Part shown: piece after piece, positions 16,165-24,381 of the stretch
Position numbering within the stretch: the first letter of the stretch is position 1
How the letters are laid out: the number at the start of each line of letters is the position of its first letter
Assembly (NCBI GenBank): GCA_910586025.1
Contig: CAJUIO010000037.1
Location: 1 to 30,767 of the forward strand
Origin: an uncultured Lachnospiraceae bacterium
GTDB taxonomy: Bacteria; Bacillota; Clostridia; Lachnospirales; Lachnospiraceae
Reading direction: 5' to 3'
DNA length: 30,767 nt
The notes under the pieces: generated by a model
What the model saw: the letters and a program-made list of their open reading frames with translations, nothing else
Database searches by the model: none
Told to the model about the DNA's origin: nothing
Program-made: the position numbers and the translations under genes

Positions 16165-17127
16165 CTATCTGTGGGACTGACCGGAACCGGAGGCTTTTCT
16201 TCTGGATGTATTGATTCTCTTAACCGTTCTTGAAGGTGCCGCAACCGTGATTTTGGGAACGGCTTTTACATAATAATAGTACTCATCGTCCTCAAACTGC
16301 ACCTTCTCCGTCCGGCTGTAATCCAGATGAAAGGCAAAAAGCTCCACAAGCTTCGCTAGAGCCACCGCAAACACGGTTCCCACAATAATCCCCACGATGG
16401 AGGCATTCATATCAAGCATCAGGTCTCCCACAAGCAGAATCATCACATCCACCAGCGCTCCCGCAATAATCGCAATGGTCCATGCATAATCAATGGAAAG
16501 CCTTCTCACCAGATAAACCACGATAATTGTCACGGCAAAGGCGGCGATCAGCAGGAACATTTCCTTCCCGTCCATGAAGCCGTCAATAATGAACCGGAAC
16601 TTTGCCGCCATATCCTCCGCTTCCATTCCGGAAACAGTGGGCGCAATCTCCGCAATATAATTAATCATATACATGACAATCACTCCGCAGCCCACGGAAA
16701 CCGCACAGACCGGAGTCCCCAGAAGCCCCATGATAATCGGAACCGCATAGGGAATTCCTATCATAAAGCTGAGCGGTGTCAGCAACACCACAATGGTATC
16801 CCTGGGAGAAAACCGAAAATACAGCAAAAACAAAACCAAAAATAATATCAGCGTAATGGCTGCACATTCCAGAGAAAGCGCATACATATGCATCACCACA
16901 AAGGCTGCCGCAACGAATATGATAAAGTTCATAGGCATAAAGGAACACATGAGAGCCAAAATCAGCACAATGGATATATTATCCAGGCGGTGCATATAGC
17001 CGATTTTTCCGTTTATTACCATAAGCGTGGTCAGCGCCAGAACCAATTTAAAAAGCGGCTTCAGATATACCTCATACTTGGAGATAAAGCTTTTAATGTA
17101 TTGTTTTGCAACAAACAAAGTTGTCAT
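16165..17127 (-). CDS. Unknown polytopic membrane protein upstream of cdaA
   Basis: A 320-residue protein I do not recognise as a characterised family. It has about eight to ten hydrophobic segments between residues 20 and 275, an internal hydrophilic loop (SGMEAEDMAAKFRFIIDGFMDGKEM), and a cytosolic tail with an acidic/aromatic motif FEDDEYYYYVKAVPKI followed by a basic stretch with TVKRINTSRRKASGSGQ. No catalytic motif or transporter signature is visible. It begins 59 nt after a small membrane protein gene and ends 25 nt before cdaA, so it probably shares their transcript. A transport or accessory role linked to c-di-AMP is inference from position only. Confidence 0.85.
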   Translation of the reverse strand: MTTLFVAKQYIKSFISKYEVYLKPLFKLVLALTTLMVINGKIGYMHRLDNISIVLILALMCSFMPMNFIIFVAAAFVVMHMYALSLECAAITLILFLVLFLLYFRFSPRDTIVVLLTPLSFMIGIPYAVPIIMGLLGTPVCAVSVGCGVIVMYMINYIAEIAPTVSGMEAEDMAAKFRFIIDGFMDGKEMFLLIAAFAVTIIVVYLVRRLSIDYAWTIAIIAGALVDVMILLVGDLMLDMNASIVGIIVGTVFAVALAKLVELFAFHLDYSRTEKVQFEDDEYYYYVKAVPKITVAAPSRTVKRINTSRRKASGSGQSHR

Positions 17128-17186
17128 AATTTCTTCCTCTTTATCGTATCACGTCCTTCAAACAGACTTCACAGCGTATCACAAAT

Positions 17187-17573
17187 TTATTTGTCATACA
17201 TTCCGGCCAGTTTTTTTAAATTGGCAAAATATGTTTTCAGGCTTCTTTTTGCTTTACTATATTTGTGCGCAAAAACAACATAGGATATCACTCCGTATGC
17301 ACCTGTCACACATAAATATAATACAACAACACTTTTCCCGAATTCCAGCAGATCCATCCTGTAGACCTCCTGCATCAGGGTTTCAAAATTATAAAAAACA
17401 TAGGCGGCAAACACGGCGAAAAAGGCAACGGTTACTGCCAGGATGGATTTCAGTACCTGGAATCCGATGTAATCGCCCCGGAAATAATTCATAATCCGGA
17501 TATCCCTCTTTCCCTTTCCTTCTTCGTAGGACGCCATTCTGGTCATTAAAATGACCTTATCCTCATTAATCAT
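17187..17573 (-). CDS. Unknown small membrane protein
   Basis: A 128-residue protein with two hydrophobic segments (about 41-62 and 78-101), a charged N-terminal region beginning MINEDKVILMTRMASYEEGKGKRDIRI, and a basic C-terminal tail rich in Lys and Tyr. No known domain is recognised. It lies 26 nt downstream of the TIGR03826-like gene and 59 nt upstream of the polytopic protein gene, on the same strand as cdaA. The two membrane genes may work together; nothing in the sequence proves it. Confidence 0.82.
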   Translation of the reverse strand: MINEDKVILMTRMASYEEGKGKRDIRIMNYFRGDYIGFQVLKSILAVTVAFFAVFAAYVFYNFETLMQEVYRMDLLEFGKSVVVLYLCVTGAYGVISYVVFAHKYSKAKRSLKTYFANLKKLAGMYDK

Positions 17574-17600
17574 ATAACTTGATTCCTTCCGGCATACATT

Positions 17601-18005
17601 TTACAGGAAACGCATCTTGCTGCGGTCTTCCTTCTTCGGCTCCGGATGTGCCGGCTGCGCCTTTTTCGGTCTGAACGCATTGTTAAGGCCATTGGCCATA
17701 TCCGTCTTGCACTTTGCACAAAAACGCCCGGAGCGGATCATCTCTCCGCACTTCTCGCAGGCAATCTGTACCGGCGAATCCTCAGAAAACTGCAAACGCT
17801 CTTCCCGGATCCACTGACGAATCTGGTTGGTGGTCACCTCGCAGTCCTCCGAAACCTCGCGGATATCCGCATTGCGATGATCCTGAATATATTGCTTCAC
17901 TTCCTGAAATTTCGCCTCGCTGTCTTCCTTGCATCTGGGACAGACCGCAGGTCCCATCACATAGTTAAAAATCTTTCCGCAAACTCTGCAATTACGTACA
18001 TTCAT
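17601..18005 (-). CDS. Flagellar-region zinc-ribbon protein (TIGR03826/YvyF-like)
   Basis: A 134-residue protein with two CxxC pairs at the N-terminus (CRVCGKIFNYVMGPAVCPRC), a central helix-turn-helix-like segment (DIREVSEDCEVTTNQIRQWIREERL) and a second zinc ribbon (CEKCGEMIRSGRFCAKC), then a basic tail. This is the layout of the TIGR03826/YvyF family found in flagellar and comF operons of Firmicutes. Its exact role is not established; a regulatory or assembly function is plausible. The ATG at 18005 was chosen because GGGGTG lies about 6 nt upstream; a GTG two codons earlier is too close to it. It follows comF by a few bases, as yvyF follows comFC in Bacillus. Confidence 0.85.
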   Translation of the reverse strand: MNVRNCRVCGKIFNYVMGPAVCPRCKEDSEAKFQEVKQYIQDHRNADIREVSEDCEVTTNQIRQWIREERLQFSEDSPVQIACEKCGEMIRSGRFCAKCKTDMANGLNNAFRPKKAQPAHPEPKKEDRSKMRFL

Positions 18006-18019
18006 AGTCACACCCCGCT

Positions 18020-18592
18020 TTAGATTCCACGTCCCGCCGCCAGCGCCATGAAATACACACTCTCTATTCCGGCTCCTCTCAAAGTCTCCGCCATAGCGTC
18101 AATCGTGCTGCCCGTGGTATAGATATCATCTATAATTACAATCGTCTTTAATTTTACATCATTTTGCCGGATTTTAAAAGCCCTTTTCAAATTATTTTGC
18201 CTCTCCCCGTCATTCAGCCCCTTTTGAGGAAGCGTTTTCCGGGAGCGGATAATCAGCCTCGTGTTGACCGGAATTCCGGACTGCTCTGACAGGGCCCTCG
18301 CAATCAGCTCCGCCTGGTTGTAGCCCCGCATCCTTTTCCGGGAGGGATGGATAGGCACCGGAACCAATGCCTCCGGTTTAATCAGTTCCAGCCACCTGCG
18401 CCGCGCCGCATAAAGCTGTCTCCCATAAAACGTTGCATATTCCTGCCTCCCGCAGTACTTAAAGCGGAAAACGGAATCCGCAATGCTTCCGTAATCATAC
18501 AACGCTATTCCTTGCACGAATCCGTGCCTTCTTCTGCCGCAGTCCCCGCACAGCTCTCCGTCCTCCTCCCTCAGCTGCTTGCCGCACTTCAT
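18020..18592 (-). CDS. comF: ComF family protein, phosphoribosyltransferase part (5' end frameshifted)
   Basis: The readable frame from the ATG at 18592 gives 190 residues. It carries the CxxC pairs of a zinc ribbon (MKCGKQL and CGDCG), the PRTase fold, and the PRPP-binding loop VIIDDIYTTGST near the C-terminus, plus VPVPIHPSRKRMRGYNQAELIA, a ComFC hallmark. ComF proteins take part in natural transformation, though many Clostridia keep them without known competence. The family normally has about 45 more N-terminal residues with another CxxC...CxxC ribbon. Those residues are present here in the same frame back to about 18728 but have no usable start, because an A7 tract puts the ribosome site and start codon in another frame. 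The gene sits directly after recD2 and before the TIGR03826-like gene. Confidence 0.88.
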   Translation of the reverse strand: MKCGKQLREEDGELCGDCGRRRHGFVQGIALYDYGSIADSVFRFKYCGRQEYATFYGRQLYAARRRWLELIKPEALVPVPIHPSRKRMRGYNQAELIARALSEQSGIPVNTRLIIRSRKTLPQKGLNDGERQNNLKRAFKIRQNDVKLKTIVIIDDIYTTGSTIDAMAETLRGAGIESVYFMALAAGRGI

Positions 18593-18752
18593 GCAGAAGG
18601 GCGGTCTGATATATACAAGCTTTCCCTCGCATTTCCTGCAGATTTCCCTCCCCGGCTCATCCGTGATCTGGTCGCAGAGAGCGCACCGCCTGGGAAAGAC
18701 CAGGTCCAGGAGACGGTCAAAATATTTTTTTATGCTGTTCAGTCAAGTTCAT
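18593..18752 (-). other. Out-of-frame N-terminal part of comF with A7 slippage tract
   Basis: On the - strand AAGGGAG (18753-18759) precedes ATG (18752) and TTG (18746, spacing 6). That frame reads NLTEQHKKIF and stops. The cause is a run of seven A at 18725-18731. With six A the frame continues HKKYFDRLLDLVFPRRCALC and joins the ComF frame, including the missing CALC and CRKC zinc ligands. The frame that does join, upstream of the tract, opens only at a TGA followed by CTG. So this is either a one-base mutation or assembly error, or a site where polymerase slippage on A7 restores full-length ComF. Confidence 0.8.
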
Positions 18753-18758
18753 CTCCCT

Positions 18759-20996
18759 TCATTCCCAGACCTGTACAAGCTCCCGGATTCGGTCACCAAG
18801 GCTCGTATAGCGTCTGCTCTCCCTCTCATTGTCAATCATCTCCTGCACCACTCTCGCACTGCCCAGAATCGTCACGCATTTCCTGGCCCTCGTCACTGCC
18901 GTATAGAGCAGGTTCCTGTTAAACAGAAGCTTCGGCCCGCTCAGCAGCGGGAGGATCACCGCCGGATACTCGCTGCCCTGCGACTTATGTATGGTGACGG
19001 CATAGGCCAGTTCTATCTCATCGAGCTGAGCAAAAGCGTACTCCACTCTCCTGTGTTCATCATACTCCACGCAAAGGCTCTGCGCCGCCTCATTGATCCC
19101 GCATACAATTCCCATATCCCCGTTGAAAACTCCCATGCCCTTGTCAACCGGGATACCATACCGGCTCAGGATCTCCCAGGTAAGCTGATAATTGTTCTTG
19201 ACCTGCATTACCTTGTCCCCCTCCCGGAAAAGACGCTCTCCGGACTGGTATTCCCTCTTGTCCGGAGACGGAGGGTTCAGGTATTTCTGCAGAATAACAT
19301 TGAGCGCTTCCACTCCCAGATTTCCTTTTCTCATGGGTGTCAGGACCTGAATATCGTAGGGCTGCGCCTCCACATAGCGGGGGAGCTTTTCCCTGATCAG
19401 CTGTATCATATGCTTGTAGATCACGTTTACGTCATTTCGCTCCAAAAGAAAAAAATCCCGGCTCTTGTTGTCCAAAGAAATCGGCTCTCCCCGGTTGATC
19501 TTGTGGGCGTTCACCACAATATCGCTCTCCCCTGCCTGACGGAATATTTTTTTGAGAACCACGACCGGAAAGCTGCCGCTGCCTATCAGATCCTGAAGCA
19601 CCTGTCCGGGCCCCACACTGGGAAGCTGATTCCTGTCGCCCACCATGACCAGCCTGGTTCCCACGCTCACCGCACATAAAAGAGACTGAAACAGGTGAAT
19701 GTCCACCATGGACATCTCGTCAATAATAAGCACATCTGCCTCCAGCGGATTCTCCTCATTTCTCTCGAACTGTGCAGTTCTTTCCTCCTGCGCCGAACCG
19801 TTGACCTCCAGGAGCCTGTGAATGGTTCTGGCTTCGAAACCCGTGGTCTCCGTCATCCGCTTGGCTGCGCGTCCCGTGGGTGCCGCAAGAAGAATGTCCA
19901 TCCCCTCCTTTTCAAAGTAGCGGATAATCGTGTTGATGGTCGTGGTCTTCCCGGTTCCGGGACCTCCCGAAAGGATCATGATCCCGCTGGTTATGCTGGT
20001 TAATACCGCCTTTTTCTGCAGCTCGTCCAGCATAATTCCCTGCTCCGTTTCCATTGCCTTAAGAAGAGCCTCCAGCTTTCCCTCCTCCGCAGGCAGCATT
20101 TCCTTATCCATGGAAACGTTCAGATCATGAAGCATCCTTGCGCATTTCAGCTCCGCATAATAATAGGATGAGGCATAAACTCTTTTTTCTCCGCCGTTCA
20201 TCTTGATTACCAGCTTTTTATCCATTGCCAGATTATCAATCTGAGGCTCCACGGCTTCCCTGTGGAGGCCCAGAAGCATGGCAGATCTCTCCGACAGCAG
20301 ATCGGCGGGGAGATAGATGTGACCCTCAGCCGAGGCCTGAAGGAGCGCATACAGAATACCGCTGCGGATTCTGTAATCCGAATCCGTGTGGATTCCTATT
20401 TTGGACGCAATTTCGTCCGCAATCCGAAAACCCACGCCGGAGATGTCCTCCGCCAGTCTGTAGGGATTTTCCTTCATGATTCCATAGAGATTCATGCCGT
20501 ACTGATTGTAGATCCTGACCGCAAGAGTATTGGAGATCCCGTATTGCTGTAAAAAGACAAACGCTTCCCGCATATCCTTTTTCTCTATGATCTGGGCGGC
20601 TATTTCCCTGGCCTTCCTCTCGCTGATTCCCTTTACCTCGGAAAGGCGCTCAGGCTCCTCCTCCATGATTCGAAAGGTATCCTCCCCGAATTTTCTGACA
20701 ATCCTGGCCGCAAGGGCCTCACCGATCCCCTTGATCGCACCCGACCCCAGATACCTCTCCATGCTGGCCGCGTCATCGGGAGGCACAACTCGAAAGCCTG
20801 CCGCCTTCAGCTGGCTGCCATACACGGGATGCTCCACGAAATCACCTTCAATTTCAAGAGTTTCCCCGGACTCCACATTCTTGAAGGAGCCCACACAGAC
20901 CAGCTCCTCCCCCTCCGTGATAAAGGAAAGCACCGCATAGCCGTTATCCCTGTTCTGATAAATGATGTGATCAATATAGCCTTTTACCTTCTCCAT
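18759..20996 (-). CDS. recD2: RecD2-type ATP-dependent DNA helicase
   Basis: Superfamily 1B 5'-3' helicase of the RecD2/YrrC type found in bacteria that lack RecBCD; it acts in recombination and replication-fork repair. The 745-residue product begins with an OB-like N-terminal domain, then helix-hairpin-helix repeats (GIGEALAARIVRKFG and GISERKAREIA, about 90-135), Walker A GGPGTGKT (344-351), Walker B LIIDEMSMVD (423-432), and C-terminal motifs VTIHKSQGSEY and LLYTAVTRARK. AAGGAATG lies 4 nt before the ATG. Its stop overlaps the ribosome site of comF, implying coupling. It occupies the place of the comFA helicase in the Bacillus comF operon but is not ComFA. Confidence 0.95.
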   Translation of the reverse strand: MEKVKGYIDHIIYQNRDNGYAVLSFITEGEELVCVGSFKNVESGETLEIEGDFVEHPVYGSQLKAAGFRVVPPDDAASMERYLGSGAIKGIGEALAARIVRKFGEDTFRIMEEEPERLSEVKGISERKAREIAAQIIEKKDMREAFVFLQQYGISNTLAVRIYNQYGMNLYGIMKENPYRLAEDISGVGFRIADEIASKIGIHTDSDYRIRSGILYALLQASAEGHIYLPADLLSERSAMLLGLHREAVEPQIDNLAMDKKLVIKMNGGEKRVYASSYYYAELKCARMLHDLNVSMDKEMLPAEEGKLEALLKAMETEQGIMLDELQKKAVLTSITSGIMILSGGPGTGKTTTINTIIRYFEKEGMDILLAAPTGRAAKRMTETTGFEARTIHRLLEVNGSAQEERTAQFERNEENPLEADVLIIDEMSMVDIHLFQSLLCAVSVGTRLVMVGDRNQLPSVGPGQVLQDLIGSGSFPVVVLKKIFRQAGESDIVVNAHKINRGEPISLDNKSRDFFLLERNDVNVIYKHMIQLIREKLPRYVEAQPYDIQVLTPMRKGNLGVEALNVILQKYLNPPSPDKREYQSGERLFREGDKVMQVKNNYQLTWEILSRYGIPVDKGMGVFNGDMGIVCGINEAAQSLCVEYDEHRRVEYAFAQLDEIELAYAVTIHKSQGSEYPAVILPLLSGPKLLFNRNLLYTAVTRARKCVTILGSARVVQEMIDNERESRRYTSLGDRIRELVQVWE

Positions 20997-21019
20997 AATT
21001 CATTCCTTATACACAAACG

Positions 21020-21064
21020 AAGGCTGCCAAATAAGACGGTTCTCCGTCTCATGTCAGCAGCCTT
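21020..21064 (-). terminator. Two-tier stem-loop between the flagellar genes and recD2
   Basis: The outer arms AAGGCTGC (21020-21027) and GCAGCCTT (21057-21064) and the inner arms AGACGG (21034-21039) and CCGTCT (21044-21049) form a branched hairpin. On the - strand the following sequence (TTCGTTTGTG) is only moderately T-rich, so it may end the flagellar transcript weakly or act as a processing site. Confidence 0.5.
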
Positions 21065-21117
21065 TAGATTCTATTGTTTGTTTCCTGTTGCCGTTCTTAC
21101 GAGCGCACACAGGCATC

Positions 21118-21468
21118 TCAGGTCATATTGTAATTGCGCTTCATCTGTTCGTAAAGCATCTGGGCAACTCCCAGTCCCTGCTTTTCCGTCGAGGTGGCAG
21201 TCAGATCCTGAATCACCTTTTCCTCAAAAAAGTCCACCAGGTGATTGTTGGGATCACTCCCCTCTTCCTTGAAGCAGTCAACCGTCTTCTTCATCTCCTT
21301 AAACACCTGTTCCAGAAAATAAGCCTCAAACTGCTTGCATACAGATAAAAGCTCATCTTCTCCGGCCTTGGAGTAATCCGTATCTGTCAGGGTATTGTTC
21401 AGCTTCGTCTGGGACGTGCTCTGTTTCGTGAGGTAATCCGTATATGCGGAAATATTACTGATATCCAT
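21118..21468 (-). CDS. flgJ: Rod-binding protein, FlgJ N-terminal domain type
   Basis: A 116-residue protein corresponding to the rod-binding domain of FlgJ (ELLSVCKQFEAYFLEQVFKEMKKTV, about 39-63, then GLGVAQMLYEQMKRN at the C-terminus). It lacks the muramidase domain found in many proteobacterial FlgJ proteins, as is common in Firmicutes. It should help assemble the flagellar rod outside the membrane. AGGAAGGG precedes the ATG. It follows flhP by about 25 nt and is the last gene of the mreB-flhO-flhP cluster, with a stem-loop downstream. Confidence 0.88.
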   Translation of the reverse strand: MDISNISAYTDYLTKQSTSQTKLNNTLTDTDYSKAGEDELLSVCKQFEAYFLEQVFKEMKKTVDCFKEEGSDPNNHLVDFFEEKVIQDLTATSTEKQGLGVAQMLYEQMKRNYNMT

Positions 21469-21493
21469 AATTATCCCTTCCTCTCAGATGTCA

Positions 21494-22312
21494 TTATCTC
21501 TTGAGGTTATTTGCGGTCTGCATCATCTCATCCGAGGTGGTTATTGCCTTGGAATTCATCTCATAGGCGCGCTGCGCCACGATCAGATTTACCATCTCGT
21601 CCGCCACCTGCACATTGGAGCCCTCCAGATAATTCTGTACGATGCGGCTCTTGGTGAGATTATTGTTGGTGGATTCATTCATCACCTGTCCGCTGGCAGC
21701 CGTGGCTTCCCACAGTGTATCTCCCTTTCTCTGAAGTCCGCCGGGATTGTTGAACTGGCTCAATCCAATGGTCACGCCAAGTGACTGGGGAACATTATTG
21801 GCATCAGGATAATAGAGCGTCCCGTCCTGGCCGATGGTGATTCTGCTGGCCACGCGGTCGCCTGAAACCGTGATATTCTGCCCGTTGGTATTCAGCACCG
21901 GAAGACCGTCCTGATTAGTCAGCATCATCTCGCGGTTGCTGTTGATCGCCCACGTGAAGTCACCGTTTCTGGTATAGTATGTATTGCCGTCGCTTCCCTT
22001 AATGGCGAAAAAGCCGTTACCCTCGATCGCAAAGGACGTGTTGCTGTCCGACGAAAGCAGGCTTCCCTGACGGAAGCTGGTGTTAATGGAGGAATTCCTC
22101 ACACCCAGACCGACCTGCGAGGTGGTGGGCTTGGGATCGCCGTTGGCGGTGGTTGTCGCCGTCTGAAGCGTCTGATAGAGCAGTGACTTAAACTGCGCCG
22201 TCTGTGACTTATATCCTACCGTGTTTACGTTTGCAAGATTGTTAGCGATGGTATCCACATTTGTCTGCTGTGCGTTCATACCGGTCGCTGCGGACCATAA
22301 ACTTCTAACCAT
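21494..22312 (-). CDS. flhP: Flagellar distal rod/hook-basal body protein (FlhP/FlgG-like)
   Basis: A 272-residue axial flagellar protein. The N-terminus MVRSLWSAATGMNAQQTNVDTIANNLANVNTVGYK shows the rod-domain signature with ANNLAN, and the C-terminus ends in the matching LIVAQRAYEMNSKAITTSDEMMQTANNLKR. The central region has SFAIEGNGFFAI and YTRNGDFTW, typical of FlgG/FlgF. It pairs with FlhO to build the rod. GAAGGAGG lies about 8 nt before the ATG. By sequence it is FlgG-like; the symbol follows the mbl-flhO-flhP order of Bacillus. Many databases would name it flgG. Confidence 0.92.
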   Translation of the reverse strand: MVRSLWSAATGMNAQQTNVDTIANNLANVNTVGYKSQTAQFKSLLYQTLQTATTTANGDPKPTTSQVGLGVRNSSINTSFRQGSLLSSDSNTSFAIEGNGFFAIKGSDGNTYYTRNGDFTWAINSNREMMLTNQDGLPVLNTNGQNITVSGDRVASRITIGQDGTLYYPDANNVPQSLGVTIGLSQFNNPGGLQRKGDTLWEATAASGQVMNESTNNNLTKSRIVQNYLEGSNVQVADEMVNLIVAQRAYEMNSKAITTSDEMMQTANNLKR

Positions 22313-22334
22313 TTCTATTGCCTCCTTCTAAACT

Positions 22335-23111
22335 CTATAGCTTGCCTAACTGGTTGGCTGATATATCAAGCGTGCCGTCTATGGTAGTAATCACTTTCTG
22401 ATTGGAATCATATGCTCTCTGTATGGCGATCATGTTTACCATTTCCGATACAACGGATATGTTTGACGATTCAAGATAGCCGGCATAAATATCTCCCGCC
22501 GCCTCTTTGGTCGCCGCCCCCTCTATGGGTACAAAATAATTTTCTCCAAAATGCTGCAGATAGTTGTAATCCTCAAAGTCAGTCACCTGAATCGTCGCAG
22601 CCACATTACCGTCCTGAATGATCTGGCCGCTCAGATTAATCTGCGTCTCGAGAGCCGTATCTATCACAATCGGCTGGCCGTTCTCGTCGAGAACCGCATC
22701 GCCGTCCCTGGTCACGAGCATGCCTTCCTGTGTCAGGGTAAAATTACCGTCTCTCGTATATTTTACAGAGGTTTCCCCCGCTTTGTTCGTATACTGAACT
22801 GCAAAAAAGCCCGAATCCGTCAGAGCCATGTCAAAGGTATTACCCGTGGACTTCATAGGTCCCTGAGAAAAATCCGTATAGCCCTCCCCGATCTTGACAC
22901 CGGGGTTATTGTGGCCGATTCTCCTGGTCAGATGATATCCCTCCGACAGATCCTTGATCTTATAAGTAAGAACCGAGTCAAATGACTGGCTGGTGGCTCC
23001 TTCCTTCTTGTAACCATTGGTATTGGCATTTGCCAGATTGTTGGTCAGCACATCCATTCTGTGCTCCTGGTTAATCATCCCGGTATAAGCCGTATATAAT
23101 CCCTTTACCAT
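22335..23111 (-). CDS. flhO: Flagellar proximal rod/hook-basal body protein (FlhO/FlgF-like)
   Basis: A 258-residue axial flagellar protein with the N-terminal rod signature GLYTAYTGMINQEHRMDVLTNNLANANTNGYKKEG, the central FDMALTDSGFFAV and YTRDGNFTL motifs, and a C-terminal helix MVNMIAIQRAYDSNQKVITTIDG. It lacks a cleaved signal, as expected for export by the flagellar type III apparatus. AAGGAAAGGTG precedes the ATG. It lies between mreB and flhP, spaced 46 and 22 nt. FlgF is the alternative name. Confidence 0.92.
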   Translation of the reverse strand: MVKGLYTAYTGMINQEHRMDVLTNNLANANTNGYKKEGATSQSFDSVLTYKIKDLSEGYHLTRRIGHNNPGVKIGEGYTDFSQGPMKSTGNTFDMALTDSGFFAVQYTNKAGETSVKYTRDGNFTLTQEGMLVTRDGDAVLDENGQPIVIDTALETQINLSGQIIQDGNVAATIQVTDFEDYNYLQHFGENYFVPIEGAATKEAAGDIYAGYLESSNISVVSEMVNMIAIQRAYDSNQKVITTIDGTLDISANQLGKL

Positions 23112-23157
23112 ATTAATAACACCTTTCCTTTATCTGCCGCTTCCTGCAGCGGCAGGC

Positions 23158-24147
23158 TTAATCCCTGTATCCCGCAAGAGATTCCACATACTTGCCGGTA
23201 CCGATTGCAACGGCTGTCATGGGATCCTCCGCCGTCATCGTCGTGATTCCCGTTCTCTCACAGATCAGATCCTCCAATCCGCGCAGAAGGCTTCCGCCTC
23301 CCGTCAGAACGATTCCCCTGTCCGCAATGTCCGCCGCAAGCTCCGGAGGAGTTTTCTCCAGCACGCTGTGTATGGTCTCAATGATCTGGGACGTGGCCTC
23401 CTTGAGTGCTTCCTCTGTCTCCTCGGAGGAAACCTGTACGGTCTTGGGAAGTCCTGTCACCAGATTTCTTCCTCTCACATCCACATAATCCACCTCGGGA
23501 CGCTTAAAAGCCGAACCGATCTTAATCTTAATATCCTCAGCCGTTCTCTCGCCGATCAGGAGATTATGCTTCTTCCTCATATAGCGCACAAGCGCCTCGT
23601 CAAAATCGTCTCCGGCAATCTTGATGGATGCGCTGACCACCGTTCCCCCAAGGGAAATGACGGCAATGTCCGAGGTTCCTCCGCCGATATCAACGATCAT
23701 GTTGCCGCAAGGCTTGGAAATGTCGATACCCGCACCGATGGCCGCCGCGATGGGCTCCTCGATGATGGAAACCTCCCTGGCTCCCGCCTGGAGAGTCGCA
23801 TCCTCAACCGCTTTCTTTTCCACCTCGGTCACACCGCTGGGAACACAGACAGCGATTCTGGGCTTGCGGAACGCCTTCTTGCCCAATGCCTTCTGTATAA
23901 AATATTTCATCATCTGCTCCGTCACCTTGTAGTCAGAGATCACTCCCTGCCTGAGAGGACGAACCGCCATAATATTGCCGGGCGTTCTGCCCAGCATCAG
24001 TCTTGCATCTTCACCAATTGCCTTAATCTTATTTGTGTCTCTATCATATGCTACAACCGAGGGCTCCTTCAGGACTACGCCTCTCCCCCTGATATAAACC
24101 AGAATACTCGCTGTTCCCAAATCAATCCCGATATCCGTGTACTGCAT
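23158..24147 (-). CDS. mreB: MreB/Mbl actin-like cell-shape protein
   Basis: Bacterial actin that directs lateral cell-wall synthesis under the membrane. The 329-residue product contains the phosphate-1 motif DIGIDLGTAS (5-14), the phosphate-2 region MIVDIGGGTSDIAVIS, and the adenosine motif RGIVLTGGGSLLRGL. Length is normal for MreB/Mbl. GGAAAGGGG precedes the ATG. The gene leads the flhO-flhP-flgJ cluster, which matches mbl-flhO-flhP in Bacillus, so it is probably the Mbl-type paralogue rather than the MreB of an mreBCD operon. A SigmaA promoter lies upstream. Confidence 0.95.
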   Translation of the reverse strand: MQYTDIGIDLGTASILVYIRGRGVVLKEPSVVAYDRDTNKIKAIGEDARLMLGRTPGNIMAVRPLRQGVISDYKVTEQMMKYFIQKALGKKAFRKPRIAVCVPSGVTEVEKKAVEDATLQAGAREVSIIEEPIAAAIGAGIDISKPCGNMIVDIGGGTSDIAVISLGGTVVSASIKIAGDDFDEALVRYMRKKHNLLIGERTAEDIKIKIGSAFKRPEVDYVDVRGRNLVTGLPKTVQVSSEETEEALKEATSQIIETIHSVLEKTPPELAADIADRGIVLTGGGSLLRGLEDLICERTGITTMTAEDPMTAVAIGTGKYVESLAGYRD

Positions 24148-24253
24148 ATTGCGATACCCCTTTCCATACTTTTCTGCCTTGTGCGGCCTTTTCTATCACG
24201 AGTTAGTATCATAAAATCTGTCATTTTTCGGATGCCAATGGCATACATGAATT

Positions 24254-24281
24254 ATTATAACCCATAAAAAAGTATTTTCAA
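24254..24281 (-). promoter_or_regulatory. SigmaA promoter of the mreB-flagellar cluster
   Basis: On the - strand -35 TTGAAA (24276-24281) and -10 TATAAT (24254-24259) are separated by 16 bp, about 107 bp upstream of the mreB ATG. The cluster therefore has a housekeeping promoter rather than an obvious SigmaD site. Confidence 0.7.
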
Positions 24282-24313
24282 AGAGATTTCACAAAAAATT
24301 TAGAAGCAATTTA

Positions 24314-24370
24314 GAAAATAAATAAGGACGCACCTGCAAAAACGAGTCCCTCGTTTCCTCTGATGCGTCC
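24314..24370 (-). terminator. Terminator after uvrA
   Basis: The outer arms GGACGCA (24326-24332) and TGCGTCC (24364-24370) and the inner arms AACGAG (24341-24346) and CTCGTT (24350-24355) make a two-tier hairpin. On the - strand it is followed by a TTATTTATTTT tract (24315-24325), so it should end the uvrBA transcript ahead of the mreB promoter. Confidence 0.75.
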
Positions 24371-24381
24371 ATGCTTATTTT

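Noticed and set aside
17128..17186. Direct repeat GTGATACG twice upstream of the 320-residue membrane protein gene.
   Set aside because: Only 8 bp, no promoter hexamers at a sensible spacing, so chance cannot be excluded.
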